A DNA stretch of 64,000 bases from Thermaerobacter marianensis DSM 12885. Lineage in GTDB: Bacteria > Bacillota > Sulfobacillia > Thermaerobacterales > Thermaerobacteraceae. The notes beneath the pieces are model-generated. The model ran no database searches. It was not told the DNA's origin and worked only from the letters and a program-made list of their open reading frames with translations. The stretch covers positions 2,418,001 through 2,482,000 of the forward strand of contig NC_014831.1 in the NCBI RefSeq assembly GCF_000184705.1. The letters run 5' to 3'. Both the position numbers and the translations under genes were made by a program. Each line of letters begins with the position of its first letter. Position 1 is the first letter of the stretch. Shown here piece after piece: positions 42,085-51,340 of this stretch.

Positions 42085-42240
42085 GGTTACCCGTGGGCGG
42101 GAAGCCGTGTCAACCGACGAGCCCGGCGCGCCGGTGCACCCGCGGCCCTTCCGGCTCCGTCGGCTCCCTCGGCGGCCGCAGCGACTGCCAAGTCGGCATC
42201 CAACACCCGGCGTGGCACCGGACCCCGTCCGGGGCGCCGT

Positions 42241-42280
42241 CAGCGGCCCTTGGGCGCCGTCAGCGCTGCTTGGGCGCCAC
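42241..42280. repeat. 20-base tandem duplication over the pyrE stop codon
   Basis: Units at 42241-42260 and 42261-42280 share GGGCGCC and flanking bases. On the minus strand both contain GGCGCCCAAG and end in CGCTGAC, so the pyrE stop TGA is present in each copy. Confidence 0.7.
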
Positions 42281-43033
42281 CAGCGGCACGCCCTGCCGGC
42301 ACAGCGGGCAGCGGTCCGGCGGATAGGCCGCCACGGGGCGGGACAGCAAGGCAACGAACGGGACGCCGAAGTCCACACCCCCGCCGCTGCGATCCACCAC
42401 GGCGCCCACCGCCACGACGCGCCCGCCCGCCGCGGCCACGGCATCCATGGTCTTACGCACCGAGCCGCCGGTGGTCACTGCATCTTCGACCACCACCACC
42501 GGCTCGCCCGGTTCGAGCCGGAACCCGCGCTTGAGGCGCATGGCCCCGCCGTCGTCCTTTTCGGCGAAGAGGGAGCGGGCCTTGAGGACGCGGGCCACGG
42601 CGTGGGCCAGCAGCACGCCCCCCATGGCCGGCCCGACGACGGCGCCCACCGGCCGGGCACCGCCTCCTCCAGCCGGCCCGCGGTCCCCGGCCACCGGCCG
42701 CAGGCCGTCCCCTGCGGCCCACCCGGCCGGCGCGCCGCCTTCCCCGGCCGGCCCACCCGCCGGGCCCTCACCGGGCGGTAGAACCCGGCGCAGCGCGGCG
42801 GCCAGGGCCGCGCCCAGCTGCTCCAGCACCTCCGGGTACTGGAAGGATTGAGCGAGCAGGAAGAACTCGTCGCTGTGGAGGCCCGTGGTGAGGACGAAGT
42901 GCCCGCGCCGGTGGGCGCCCGTCCGCTCCAGGAGGGCGGCCACGCCGGCGGTTTCCCCCTCCCCGGTCTGCCCCCCACCGGGCATATCCGGCAACCCGTT
43001 GCCGCGGGACGGTCGCGGTTCAGCGGCGTTCAT
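42260..43033 (-). CDS. pyrE: orotate phosphoribosyltransferase
   Basis: A 257-residue type I phosphoribosyltransferase that makes OMP from orotate and PRPP. Motifs: GHFVLTTGLHSDEFFLLAQS near residue 45, VGAVVGPAMGGVLLAHAVAR, SLFAEKDDGGAMRLKRGFRL (catalytic flexible loop with Lys) and the PRPP loop EPVVVVEDAVTTGGSVRKTM. An Ala/Gly/Pro-rich insertion of about 40 residues lies at 86-128. The C-terminal DRCPLCRQGVPLV contains a CxxC seen in some longer PyrE proteins. ATG at 43033 follows AAAGGAGG and overlaps pyrF by 14 bases. Last gene of the pyr operon. Confidence 0.95.
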   Translation of the reverse strand: MNAAEPRPSRGNGLPDMPGGGQTGEGETAGVAALLERTGAHRRGHFVLTTGLHSDEFFLLAQSFQYPEVLEQLGAALAAALRRVLPPGEGPAGGPAGEGGAPAGWAAGDGLRPVAGDRGPAGGGGARPVGAVVGPAMGGVLLAHAVARVLKARSLFAEKDDGGAMRLKRGFRLEPGEPVVVVEDAVTTGGSVRKTMDAVAAAGGRVVAVGAVVDRSGGGVDFGVPFVALLSRPVAAYPPDRCPLCRQGVPLVAPKQR

Positions 43034-43826
43034 CCCCTCCGCCTCCTTTCACCGCCTGGTGGCTCCCGGCCTGGCCGCCGGCGGCGCCGCCGGCCAGGGC
43101 CCGCTCCACTTCCCCCGCGATGGCCACCAAGGCCGCCCACGGGTCGGCGGCAGCCGTCACCGGCCGCCCCACCACCAGGTAGTCCGCACCGGCGCGGATC
43201 GCGGCACCCGGCGTGGCAACCCGCCGCTGGTCGCCCGCCGGGCTTCCCGCAGGCCGGATGCCGGGGCTCACCAGCCAGGCTTCGCCGCCGGCCACGGCCC
43301 GCAGCCGGCCCAGCTCGGCCGGCGCGCAGACGAAGCCGCCCAGGCCCCAGGCCCGGCCGTTGCGCGCCCGTCGCACCACCTCGTCGGCCAGGGGGAGCCG
43401 GGCGCCGGTGGCCTCCTCATACGCCATGCCCTCCAGGCTGGTCAGGACCGTCACGCCCAGCACCCGCACCGGTCCGGTCCCCGCGGCCGCCGCACCCGCG
43501 GCGGCTCCCTCCACGGCCGCCCGGCACATGGCCTCGCCCCCGGCCAGGTGGACCGTCAGCAGCCACGCCCCCCGCGCGGCCAGGGCCCGGGCCGCGCCGT
43601 AGACGGTGTTGGGGATGTCGTGGAGCTTGGCGTCGACGAACACCCGCAGGCCGCGGCTGGCCAGCCGGTCGATCCAGGCCGGTCCCAGGGCGTACAGCAG
43701 CTCGAGGCCGACCTTGAAGGCGCAGCCCGCCGGGGCCAGGGCGCCAACCAGCGCCTCCGCCCGGGCGCCGTCGGCCACGTCCAGGGCGACGATCAGCCGC
43801 TCGGCCCCTGCCACGGTGCGGCTCAT
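43020..43826 (-). CDS. pyrF: orotidine-5'-phosphate decarboxylase
   Basis: A 268-residue OMP decarboxylase, last step to UMP. RLIVALDVADGARAEALVGA, FKVGLELLYALGPAWIDRLA, the catalytic array RVFVDAKLHDIPNTVYGAAR (Asp-Ala-Lys-x-x-Asp), LTVHLAGGEAM, VLGVTVLTSL, WLVSPGIRPAGSPAGDQRRV and AGADYLVVGRPVTAAADPWA are all present. ATG at 43826 overlaps the pyrD stop as ATGA and follows GGGAGGAACCGGC. The 20-residue tail is Gly-rich. Confidence 0.96.
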   Translation of the reverse strand: MSRTVAGAERLIVALDVADGARAEALVGALAPAGCAFKVGLELLYALGPAWIDRLASRGLRVFVDAKLHDIPNTVYGAARALAARGAWLLTVHLAGGEAMCRAAVEGAAAGAAAAGTGPVRVLGVTVLTSLEGMAYEEATGARLPLADEVVRRARNGRAWGLGGFVCAPAELGRLRAVAGGEAWLVSPGIRPAGSPAGDQRRVATPGAAIRAGADYLVVGRPVTAAADPWAALVAIAGEVERALAGGAAGGQAGSHQAVKGGGGDERR

Positions 43827-44833
43827 GCCGGTTCCTCCCCCCTGGTGCGACCGTGGGCTCGCCCCACCAGCTGGGCCGCGGCCAGGCCCTTGGCCGCCAG
43901 GATCGCCTCCAGTTCCTCCAGCACCCGCACGGGCGCCAGCGGGTCGGCCAGCGCGGCCGTGCCCACGGCCACCGCCGTCGCCCCCGCCAGCATCAGCTCC
44001 GCCGCGTCGCGGCCCAAGACCACGCCGCCCATGCCGAGGATCGGCGCCCGCAGGTGCCGGTACACCTCCCAGATCCAGTACACCGCCACCGGCCGGATGG
44101 CCGGGCCCGACAGGCCGCCGCCCACGGTGGCCAGCACCGGCCGCTCGGCGTCCACGTCCACCGCCGCGCCCCGCAAGGTGTTGATCAGCGAGAGCCCGCC
44201 GGCCCCTGCCTCCATCACCGCGGCGGCCACCTCCAGCAGCCGCCCGCCCTCCGGCGACAGCTTGACCAGCAGGGGCCGGCGCGTCACCCGGCGCACCGCC
44301 CGCACCAGGGACGCCGCCACCTGGGGGTCGCGGCCGAACTCCAGGCCGCCCGCCTTGACGTTGGGACACGAGAGGTTGAGTTCCAGGGCATCGACACCCG
44401 CCGCATCCAGCCGGCGCGCCACCTCCACGTACTCGTCCACGGTCTTCCCCACCACGTTGGCGATGACGGGTACCTCGAAGCGCCGCAGCCAGGGCAGGTC
44501 GCGGGCCAGGAAGTGGTCCACGCCCGGGTTCTGCAGGCCGATGGCGTTCAGCATGCCGGCGGGCGTCTCCACCGCCCGGGGCGGCGGGTTGCCGGGCCAG
44601 GGCTCCAGGCTCAGGCCCTTGACCGTCACGGCCCCCAGCCGGTCCAGGGGGTAGAACGCGGCCGCCTCGCGGCCGTACCCGGAGGTCCCCGCCGCGGTGA
44701 CCACGGGGTTCTTCAAGGTCAGGGGGCCGAGGCGGACCTCCAGGCGGCGTCCTGCGCCGGCACCGGCGGCAGGGGGGGCGCCGGTGCCGGCGGGGCCACC
44801 GGCGGCCCGGGCGGGACGGGAGGGGCCGGTCAC
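43823..44833 (-). CDS. pyrD: dihydroorotate dehydrogenase, NAD-type catalytic subunit (class 1B)
   Basis: A 336-residue FMN enzyme that oxidises dihydroorotate to orotate and works with PyrK. LKNPVVTAAGTSGYGREAAA, GAVTVKGLSLEPWPGNPPPR, MLNAIGLQNPGVDHFLARDL, the catalytic Cys loop ALELNLSCPNVKAGGLEFG, PLLVKLSPEGG, GLSLINTLRGAAVDVDAERP, and GGGLSGPAIRPVAVYWIWEV then ILGMGGVVLGRDAAELMLAG are diagnostic for the 1B type (Cys as base). GTG at 44833 overlaps the pyrK stop (GTGA), with an Ala/Gly/Pro leader of 30 residues before the core. Confidence 0.96.
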   Translation of the reverse strand: MTGPSRPARAAGGPAGTGAPPAAGAGAGRRLEVRLGPLTLKNPVVTAAGTSGYGREAAAFYPLDRLGAVTVKGLSLEPWPGNPPPRAVETPAGMLNAIGLQNPGVDHFLARDLPWLRRFEVPVIANVVGKTVDEYVEVARRLDAAGVDALELNLSCPNVKAGGLEFGRDPQVAASLVRAVRRVTRRPLLVKLSPEGGRLLEVAAAVMEAGAGGLSLINTLRGAAVDVDAERPVLATVGGGLSGPAIRPVAVYWIWEVYRHLRAPILGMGGVVLGRDAAELMLAGATAVAVGTAALADPLAPVRVLEELEAILAAKGLAAAQLVGRAHGRTRGEEPA

Positions 44834-45888
44834 GGGATCACCACCTCCTCCGCGGGAAACCAGCGCCCCTCGCAGCACGCCCGCTCGTAGCGGACGGACC
44901 CCGCGGCATCCCGCACCGGGACCGCGCAGGCCAGGCACGCGCCGTACCCGCACGGCATGTACGCGTCGACCACCAGGTACCCTTCCGCCGCCGTCCCCGC
45001 CAGCGCCGCCTGCACCTGGCGGAGGAACCCGGCCGGCCCGGCCGCCACCACCCGCGCCGGTGCGGCGCCCATCTGCCGGCGAAGGAGTTCTCCCAGCGAG
45101 CCGGCACCGCCCCCGACCCGGGCCATCCGGACGGGTGGGGCCGGTGGGCCAAGTTCGTCCCACACGGCGGCCAGCGGCGCCGCCGCGCCGCCGGTCCGGC
45201 GCTGGCTGCCGCGGGTCGCGTGGGCTGAGGGGCATCCGCCCGGTGCTCCCCCACCCCGGGATTCCGCCTCTTCCCAGTTCTCCAGCGCCAGCACGGACAC
45301 GGGCACCCCGCCCGCCAGGGCCCGGGCGGCCAGCAGGCGCAGGGCCAGAACCTGCCACCCGGGCGCCACCAGAAGCAAGGGGAGCGGCCGCCCACGGTCG
45401 GGCCGTTCTCCGGGTGCGGCGGCGGGCGCCACCTCCCCTGCCCCAGCCGTCCACCACGGCGGCGCCGGGCGGCCCAGGGGACCCAGCAGCGGGATCTCGG
45501 CGCCCGGGGTCAGCCGGGCCAGGACCGCCGTCGCAGGTCCGATCACGCGGTACACCAGGGTGACCTGGCCGGCGGCGGAATCGACCCCCACCACGGAAAA
45601 GGGGCGGCCCAGGAAGGGTCGCCCCACGGAAGCGGCCGGCGGGATCGACACCTGGGGCGCTGGATCCGCTGTGGACGCCACCGCCGCCCCCGCCGCTGCA
45701 GCACCTCCGGCGACCTGCACCTGCACGAACTGCAGCGGCTCCACCCGCCGCGCCACGTCGGCGGTCGCCAGGGTCGTCGCCGCCACCCCGGGCGCCACCC
45801 GGCGGGTGGAGACCACCCGGGCCATCCCGCGCCACGGGGCAGGGGCCGGGACGTCCTGGCATCCCGCGACCGGCTGGGACATGGACAT
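44830..45888 (-). CDS. pyrK: dihydroorotate dehydrogenase electron-transfer subunit
   Basis: A 352-residue iron-sulfur flavoprotein subunit that links PyrD to NAD. FAD domain: MARVVSTRRVAPGVAATTLA, GRPFLGRPFSVVGVDSAAGQ, VTLVYRVIGPATAVLARLTP and EIPLLGPLGRP. NAD-binding half with LLLVAPGWQVLALRLLAARA. The C-terminal [2Fe-2S] ligands are in YMPCGYGACLACAVPVRDAA and YERACCEGRWF. It is about 100 residues longer than B. subtilis PyrK because of two Ala/Gly/Pro-rich insertions (near 60-85 and 215-260). ATG at 45888 shares one base with the carB stop (TGATG) and has GAGGGG upstream. Confidence 0.92.
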   Translation of the reverse strand: MSMSQPVAGCQDVPAPAPWRGMARVVSTRRVAPGVAATTLATADVARRVEPLQFVQVQVAGGAAAAGAAVASTADPAPQVSIPPAASVGRPFLGRPFSVVGVDSAAGQVTLVYRVIGPATAVLARLTPGAEIPLLGPLGRPAPPWWTAGAGEVAPAAAPGERPDRGRPLPLLLVAPGWQVLALRLLAARALAGGVPVSVLALENWEEAESRGGGAPGGCPSAHATRGSQRRTGGAAAPLAAVWDELGPPAPPVRMARVGGGAGSLGELLRRQMGAAPARVVAAGPAGFLRQVQAALAGTAAEGYLVVDAYMPCGYGACLACAVPVRDAAGSVRYERACCEGRWFPAEEVVIP

Positions 45889-48800
45889 CACCGGCCCCTC
45901 CCCGCCGCGGCGGCCGCGTCGCCCGGCACCGGGACGCCACCCTGCCCAGGACCACCGCCACCGGTCCTGGGATTGCCGCTGGCCGCGGCCGCCACCTCCA
46001 CCACCGGCCGCAGGTCCTGCAGCGCCCGCACCGTGGCCGCCAGGGCGCGCCGGTCGGGATGGCGCATCAGCACCTCCACCAGGGCGGCGGCCGTATCCAG
46101 CGACGTCAGGCAGGGGATGCCCCGCTCCACCGCCGCCCGGCGGATGCGGAAGCCGTCCCGCTCGGGCCGGCGCCCCTCGGTCAGGGTGTTGATCACCAGC
46201 CGCACCCGGCCGTCCCGCAAAGCCGCCAAGAGCGGCGCCTGCGCCGGCCCGGCCCCGGGTTCGTCTGAGGACCCCGCACCCGAGATCTTGGGCAGCACCA
46301 CCGCCTCCAGCCCGGCCGCGGCCAGCGCCGCCGCCGTCCCCGGCGTGGCGTAGAGCCGGTAGCCGGCCGCCGCCAGGCGCCGGGCCAGTTCCACCGCCGC
46401 GGGCTTGTCGGCGTCGGCCACCGTCAGCAGCACCCCCTGGCCGGGCTCGGGCAGCTTCATCCCCGCCGCCAGCAGGCCCCGCGCCAGGGCCCCCTCCAGC
46501 GTGGTGTCGACCCCCATGACCTCGCCCGTGGACTGCATCTCCGGCCCCAGCGACGGGTCGACGCCGGGCAGCTTGTTCCACGAGAAGACCGGCAGCTTCA
46601 CCGCCACGTGGGCGGGCGGGGGCAGCAGCCCCGTCCGCCAGCCCAGGTCCGCCAGGCGCTGGCCCAGGGCGGCGCGGGTCGCCAGCTCCGTCAGGGGCAC
46701 CCCCGTGGCCTTGGTGATGAAGGGCACGGTGCGGCTGGCCCGGGGGTTGACCTCCAGGACGTACAGCTCCTCCCCGTCCCAGACGAACTGCAGGTTGATC
46801 ACGCCCCGCACCTGCAGGGCCCGGGCCAGCTCCACGGTGGCCGCCTCCACCCGGGCCAGGACCTCGCCCGGGACCCCCGGCGCCGGCACCACGGCGATGG
46901 AGTCCCCCGAGTGGACCCCGGCCCGCTCGATGTGGCGCATCACCGCGGGGATCACCACCGTCTCCCCGTCGGCCACGGCGTCGACCTCCAGCTCCATGCC
47001 GGCGATGTAGCGGTCGACCCACACGGGGCGGTCGCCGGCCACCCGGGCCGCCGTCGCCAGGTAGCGGGCCAGTTCCTCCGGCGAGCGGGCCACCTGCATG
47101 GCCCGGCCGCCCAGCACGTAGGAGGGCCGCACGATCACGGGATAGCCGATGCGCTCCGCCGCCGCCAGCGCCTCGGCCACCGACCGTGCCGCCGCCCCCG
47201 GCGGCCGCTGCAGCCCCAGCCGGGCCAGGAGGCGGTCGAAGCGCTCGCGGCTCTCGGCCACGTCGACGGACTCGGGCGATGTCCCCAGGATCCGCACGCC
47301 GGCCGCGGCCAGGGGCGCCACCAGGTTGACCGCCGTCTGGCCGCCGAACTGGGCCAGGACCCCCACGGGCTGCTCCAGATCCAGCACGTTGCGCACGTCT
47401 TCCGGTGTCAGGGGCTCGAAGTAGAGCCGGTCCGCGGTGTCGAAGTCGGTGCTGACCGTCTCGGGGTTGTTGTTGACGATCACCGCCCGGTACCCCAGGG
47501 CCCGCAGGGTGCGCACGGCGTGGACGGAGCTGTAGTCGAACTCGATGCCCTGGCTGATGCGGATCGGCCCGGCCCCCAGCACCACCACCACGGGGCGGTC
47601 GCCGTCCTCGGCCTTGCGCGGCCCGGCCTCGTCGGCCTCGCCGTGGGTGGAGTAGAAGTAGGGCGTCAGCGCCTCGAACTCCGCCGCGCAGGTGTCGACC
47701 ATCTTGTAGCCGGGGCGCAGGCCCGCTTGGAGCCGCGCTCGCCGCACCGCCTCCTCGGACGAACCGATCAGCTGGGCGATGCGCCGGTCCGTGAGACCCA
47801 GGCGCTTGGCCTCGAGGAGCAGGTCCGGCGGGACCGGGGCTGCGGGTCCGCCGGCCGGAGCGGCGCCAGGCGGTGCCGGTGCCGCGGGCTCGGGCACCGG
47901 CGCCGTGCCGTGGGCGGTGCCAACGGCCGCATCCTTCACGGCGGCACCCGCTTCAGGCTTGGTAGCAGCGACGGCCCCGCCGCCGAGCCCGGCCGCCGCC
48001 CGGGCCGCCGTCCCGTGGCGGTCCCCGGCCCGCGGGGCGGGCGTGGTGCCGGGCGCGCCGGAACCGTGGCGCCCCACTGCCCGCAGCCGCTCCTCCAGCG
48101 CCACCACCCGGGCGATGCGGTGGAGGAAGAACCGGTCGATGCCGGTCCACTGGTGAAGTTCCTCCACGCTGCGGCCACGGCGCAGGGCCTCGGCCAGCAG
48201 GAAGAGCCGCCGGTCGTCGCCCTGGCGGATGGCGGCCTCCAGGGCCGGTTCGTCCAGGTCGCGGGCCTCGGGCCACTCCAGGGCGTCGACGCCGATCTCC
48301 AGCGACCGCGCCGCCTTGAGCAGCGCTCCCTCGAAGCTGCGGTCGATGGCCATGACCTCGCCGGTGGCCTTCATCTGCGTGCCCAGGCGCCGGTCGGCGG
48401 TGGCGAACTTGTCGAAGGGCCAGCGCGGGATCTTCACCACCACGTAGTCCAGGGCCGGCTCGAACAGGGCGGAGGTGCCGGTGATGGGGTTGCGGATCTC
48501 GTCCAGGCGCCGGCCCAGGGCCACCCGGGCCGCCACCTTGGCGATGGGGTAGCCCGTGGCCTTGGAGGCCAGGGCGCTGGAGCGGCTGACCCGGGGGTTC
48601 ACCTCGATCACCCGGTACGCGGCGCCGTCGGGCCGCAGGGCGAGCTGCACGTTGCACCCGCCCTCGACGCCGATGGCGTCGACGATGCGCAGGGAGGCCG
48701 AGCGCAGCCGCTGCAGCTGCCGGTCAGTCAGGGTCAGGGCCGGGGCCACCACGATGCTGTCGCCGGTGTGGACGCCCACGGGGTCCACGTTCTCCATGCT

Positions 48801-49628
48801 GCAGATGGCGATGGCGTTGCCCGCCCCGTCACGGATGACCTCGAACTCGATCTCCTTCCACCCGAGCAGGCTCTCCTCGAGGAGCACCTGGCCGATGGGG
48901 CTGGCCGCCAGGCCGCGGTCGATCAGGGCCTCCAGCTCCCGCTCGTCCCGGGCGATGCCGCCGCCGGTGCCGCCCAGGGTGTAGCCCGGCCGGGCGATCA
49001 CGGGAAAGCCCACCCGGCGGGCGAAGGCCAGGGCCTCGTCGTAGGACCGCACGATGGTGCTTTGGGGCACCGGCTCGCCGATGGACAGCATGAGCTGCTT
49101 GAAGGCGTCGCGGTCTTCCGCCCGCTGGATCGCCTCGGGCGGCGTGCCCAGCAGGCGCACCCCGTACCGGTCCAGCACCCCCGCCCGCACCAGCTCCATG
49201 GCCAGGTTGAGGCCCACCTGGCCCCCCAGGGTCGGGAGCAGCGCGTCGGGCCGCTCCTGGCGGATCACCGCCTCGGCGAACTCCGCCGTCAGCGGCTCCA
49301 CGTAGATGCGGTCGGCGGTGCCGGGGTCGGTCATCACCGTGGCGGGGTTGGAGTTGAGCAGGACCACCTCCAGGCCCTCTTCCTTGAGCGCCCGGCACGC
49401 CTGGGTACCCGAGTAGTCGAACTCGGCCGCCTGGCCGATGATGATGGGCCCCGAGCCGATGACCAGCACCTTGCGCACGCCGGCGGGCGCGCCCGCGGCG
49501 GCGGCCGCTGCGCCCGAGGGGGTCGCCCCTGCGCCCGGAGGGGTCGCGGCCGTGCCCCGCGCCTCGGCCGGGGATCCGGCGGCCGGACCGGAGAGCGTCG
49601 CCGGAGAGGATGCCGGACGGTCAGTCAC
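45888..49628 (-). CDS. carB: carbamoyl-phosphate synthase large subunit
   Basis: A 1246-residue synthetase that makes carbamoyl phosphate from bicarbonate, ammonia and two ATP. The first ATP-grasp half begins [20 protein letters not shown] and includes [20 protein letters not shown] and [20 protein letters not shown]; the second begins [20 protein letters not shown] with [20 protein letters not shown] and [20 protein letters not shown]. The oligomerisation domain lies between, and the C-terminal MGS-like allosteric domain includes [20 protein letters not shown] and [20 protein letters not shown]. It is roughly 170 residues longer than usual: an Ala/Pro-rich N-terminus of about 50 residues and a linker near residues 525-595. 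GTG at 49628 overlaps the carA 3' end by 8 bases. Confidence 0.97.
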   Translation of the reverse strand: MTDRPASSPATLSGPAAGSPAEARGTAATPPGAGATPSGAAAAAAGAPAGVRKVLVIGSGPIIIGQAAEFDYSGTQACRALKEEGLEVVLLNSNPATVMTDPGTADRIYVEPLTAEFAEAVIRQERPDALLPTLGGQVGLNLAMELVRAGVLDRYGVRLLGTPPEAIQRAEDRDAFKQLMLSIGEPVPQSTIVRSYDEALAFARRVGFPVIARPGYTLGGTGGGIARDERELEALIDRGLAASPIGQVLLEESLLGWKEIEFEVIRDGAGNAIAICSMENVDPVGVHTGDSIVVAPALTLTDRQLQRLRSASLRIVDAIGVEGGCNVQLALRPDGAAYRVIEVNPRVSRSSALASKATGYPIAKVAARVALGRRLDEIRNPITGTSALFEPALDYVVVKIPRWPFDKFATADRRLGTQMKATGEVMAIDRSFEGALLKAARSLEIGVDALEWPEARDLDEPALEAAIRQGDDRRLFLLAEALRRGRSVEELHQWTGIDRFFLHRIARVVALEERLRAVGRHGSGAPGTTPAPRAGDRHGTAARAAAGLGGGAVAATKPEAGAAVKDAAVGTAHGTAPVPEPAAPAPPGAAPAGGPAAPVPPDLLLEAKRLGLTDRRIAQLIGSSEEAVRRARLQAGLRPGYKMVDTCAAEFEALTPYFYSTHGEADEAGPRKAEDGDRPVVVVLGAGPIRISQGIEFDYSSVHAVRTLRALGYRAVIVNNNPETVSTDFDTADRLYFEPLTPEDVRNVLDLEQPVGVLAQFGGQTAVNLVAPLAAAGVRILGTSPESVDVAESRERFDRLLARLGLQRPPGAAARSVAEALAAAERIGYPVIVRPSYVLGGRAMQVARSPEELARYLATAARVAGDRPVWVDRYIAGMELEVDAVADGETVVIPAVMRHIERAGVHSGDSIAVVPAPGVPGEVLARVEAATVELARALQVRGVINLQFVWDGEELYVLEVNPRASRTVPFITKATGVPLTELATRAALGQRLADLGWRTGLLPPPAHVAVKLPVFSWNKLPGVDPSLGPEMQSTGEVMGVDTTLEGALARGLLAAGMKLPEPGQGVLLTVADADKPAAVELARRLAAAGYRLYATPGTAAALAAAGLEAVVLPKISGAGSSDEPGAGPAQAPLLAALRDGRVRLVINTLTEGRRPERDGFRIRRAAVERGIPCLTSLDTAAALVEVLMRHPDRRALAATVRALQDLRPVVEVAAAASGNPRTGGGGPGQGGVPVPGDAAAAAGRGR

Positions 49629-51192
49629 CGGCCATCCCTCCTTCCCACACCGGCACGCCCCGCCACCCGGCCGCGGCGGGCGCAGGACCTCCGGCCGCCG
49701 TCCGATCCGGCGCAGCCGCCGCCGCTCCCACCGCGGCCCCTGCGGCTTCGTTGGCGCCGCCCGCCGGCGTGCCGCCCGTCACCTGCCGGAGGAACTCGGC
49801 CAGCAGCGGGGCCGCATCCCGCGGACCCGGCGCCGCCTCCGGGTGGAACTGCAGCCCCCGTACCGGCAGCTCGGGATGGCAGAGGCCTTCCACCGTGCCG
49901 TCGTTGAGGTTGACGTGGGTGACGATCAGCCCCGCCGCCTCCAGGGACTCCGCGTCCAGGGCGTAGCCGTGGTTCTGGGAGGTCATGAAGACCCGGCCGT
50001 CGCCGCGTCCCGATCCGGCCCAGGCCGCCGCCGCGATCTCCTTGACGGGGTGGTTGGCGCCCCGGTGGCCGAAGGGCAGCTTGTAGGCGCGGCCGCCGAA
50101 GGCCAGGCCGAGGAGCTGGTGACCGAGGCAGATGCCGAAGGTGGGCACCGTCTCCGCCAGCCGCCGGACGGTGTCCAGCACCGGCCCCAGGTCCCGCGGA
50201 TCGCCGGGGCCGTTGGACAGGATCACCGCGTCGGGCTGCAGCGCCAGCACGTCGTGGGCCGGAGTGAGGGCGGGGACCACGGTGACCCGCCAGCCCTGGG
50301 CCACCAGGGCCCGGAGGATGTTGCGCTTGACGCCGAAGTCCACCAGCACCGCGTGGCGGGCGGGCGCCCGCGTCGCCCCGGCCGCCGCCGGTTCGACCCG
50401 GTACGGCTGCCGCGTCCCCGCCTCCAGGGCGGAGGGCGGCCGCCAGCTCTGGGCCTGGGCGACCAGTGCGGCGGCGGGCGCCTCCAGGTCGGTGGTGAGC
50501 ACGCCCCGCAGGGTGCCGTGGCGCCGCAGGTGCAGGGTCAGAGCCCGGGTGTCGAAGCCGTCGGCCGCGGGCACCCCGGCCCGTGCCAGGTGGGCGGCCA
50601 GGGGGTGCAGGCCGACGGGGCCGGCGTCGAACAGCTCGCGGGCGATCAGGGCCTGCACCCGCGGGCCGGCCGACTCGTCCTCGCCGTCGTGGACGCCGTA
50701 ATTGCCGACCAGCGGATAGGTGAGCACCACGATCTGGCCGTCGTAGGAGGGGTCCGAGAGCAGTTCCTGGTAACCCGTCATGCTGGTGTTGAAGACCACC
50801 TCGCCGGTGACGGCCCAAGCGATCGCCGGGGCGGCCGCGGCCGCGGCGCCGCCCGACCCGGTACCGCCGGGGCCTGCAGCGGCGGGCCGGGCGCTACCGG
50901 GCTCCGCCCCGATGCCCTCCGCCCCATCCGCCCTGGAACCGCCGGATGCCGCGCCGCCGGCGCACCTTGCCGGCCAGACCACCACCCGGCCGAACCACTG
51001 GGTGCCGTCTTCCAGCACCAGGCGGGCGGGAACGGTCCGCGGGTCCGTGGTCGTCGGGGAAGCGGCCGACGAACCGGCGGAAGAACCGGCCCCGGCCGGG
51101 CCCGCCGGGGCGCCGCTCGCGGCCGCCGCACCGGCCTCGGGGGCTTCCTGGGGATGCAGGGGCGCAGGGGGGACGGGCTCGCCGCAGTCCAT
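49621..51192 (-). CDS. carA: carbamoyl-phosphate synthase small subunit (glutaminase)
   Basis: A 523-residue glutamine amidotransferase subunit that supplies ammonia to CarB. N-terminal CPSase domain: [20 protein letters not shown] then [20 protein letters not shown]. Class I amidotransferase domain: [40 protein letters not shown], the nucleophile loop [20 protein letters not shown] and the His-Glu in [20 protein letters not shown]. Extra low-complexity sequence appears at the N-terminus, at residues about 80-130 and at the tail. ATG at 51192 follows AAAGGAGGCCGGAAGC. It follows an internal promoter region after pyrC. Confidence 0.96.
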   Translation of the reverse strand: MDCGEPVPPAPLHPQEAPEAGAAAASGAPAGPAGAGSSAGSSAASPTTTDPRTVPARLVLEDGTQWFGRVVVWPARCAGGAASGGSRADGAEGIGAEPGSARPAAAGPGGTGSGGAAAAAAPAIAWAVTGEVVFNTSMTGYQELLSDPSYDGQIVVLTYPLVGNYGVHDGEDESAGPRVQALIARELFDAGPVGLHPLAAHLARAGVPAADGFDTRALTLHLRRHGTLRGVLTTDLEAPAAALVAQAQSWRPPSALEAGTRQPYRVEPAAAGATRAPARHAVLVDFGVKRNILRALVAQGWRVTVVPALTPAHDVLALQPDAVILSNGPGDPRDLGPVLDTVRRLAETVPTFGICLGHQLLGLAFGGRAYKLPFGHRGANHPVKEIAAAAWAGSGRGDGRVFMTSQNHGYALDAESLEAAGLIVTHVNLNDGTVEGLCHPELPVRGLQFHPEAAPGPRDAAPLLAEFLRQVTGGTPAGGANEAAGAAVGAAAAAPDRTAAGGPAPAAAGWRGVPVWEGGMAGD

Positions 51193-51208
51193 GCTTCCGG
51201 CCTCCTTT

Positions 51209-51242
51209 GGCGCAAACCTGTTGGGTGGCGCAAATCTGTCGG
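51209..51242. repeat. 16-base direct repeats, 18-base period, in the carA leader
   Basis: GGCGCAAACCTGTTGG (51209-51224) and GGCGCAAATCTGTCGG (51227-51242) differ at two positions. They lie just upstream of the carA ribosome site. Upstream of them in the same leader, ACGGGACG and CGTCCCGT form an 8-bp inverted repeat on the minus strand. Confidence 0.75.
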
Positions 51243-51292
51243 ACGTCACGGTGACGGGACGCAACGCAGCCCCGTCCCGTGGGGACTGCATA

Positions 51293-51322
51293 AATATACA
51301 CACAGTCTTCAATATTATACAA
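51293..51322 (-). promoter_or_regulatory. internal promoter between pyrC and carA
   Basis: On the minus strand TTGTAT (51317-51322), 18-base spacer and TATATT (51293-51298), preceded by a perfect TATAAT at 51314-51319 that could itself be a -10. This 60-base A+T-rich island lies immediately after the pyrC stop codon and predicts a leader of about 95-115 bases for carA. Confidence 0.6.
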
Positions 51323-51340
51323 TCCCGCTCCCCGCGGGTT

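Noticed and set aside
46608-49907. Plus-strand open frame of 1099 codons
   Set aside because: Antisense to carB, with compositionally biased sequence rich in Gly, His, Gln and Arg and no conserved motif.
51193-51340. Second PyrR attenuator upstream of carA
   Set aside because: No UCCNGNGAGG loop and no stem followed by a T-run; only promoter boxes and repeats.
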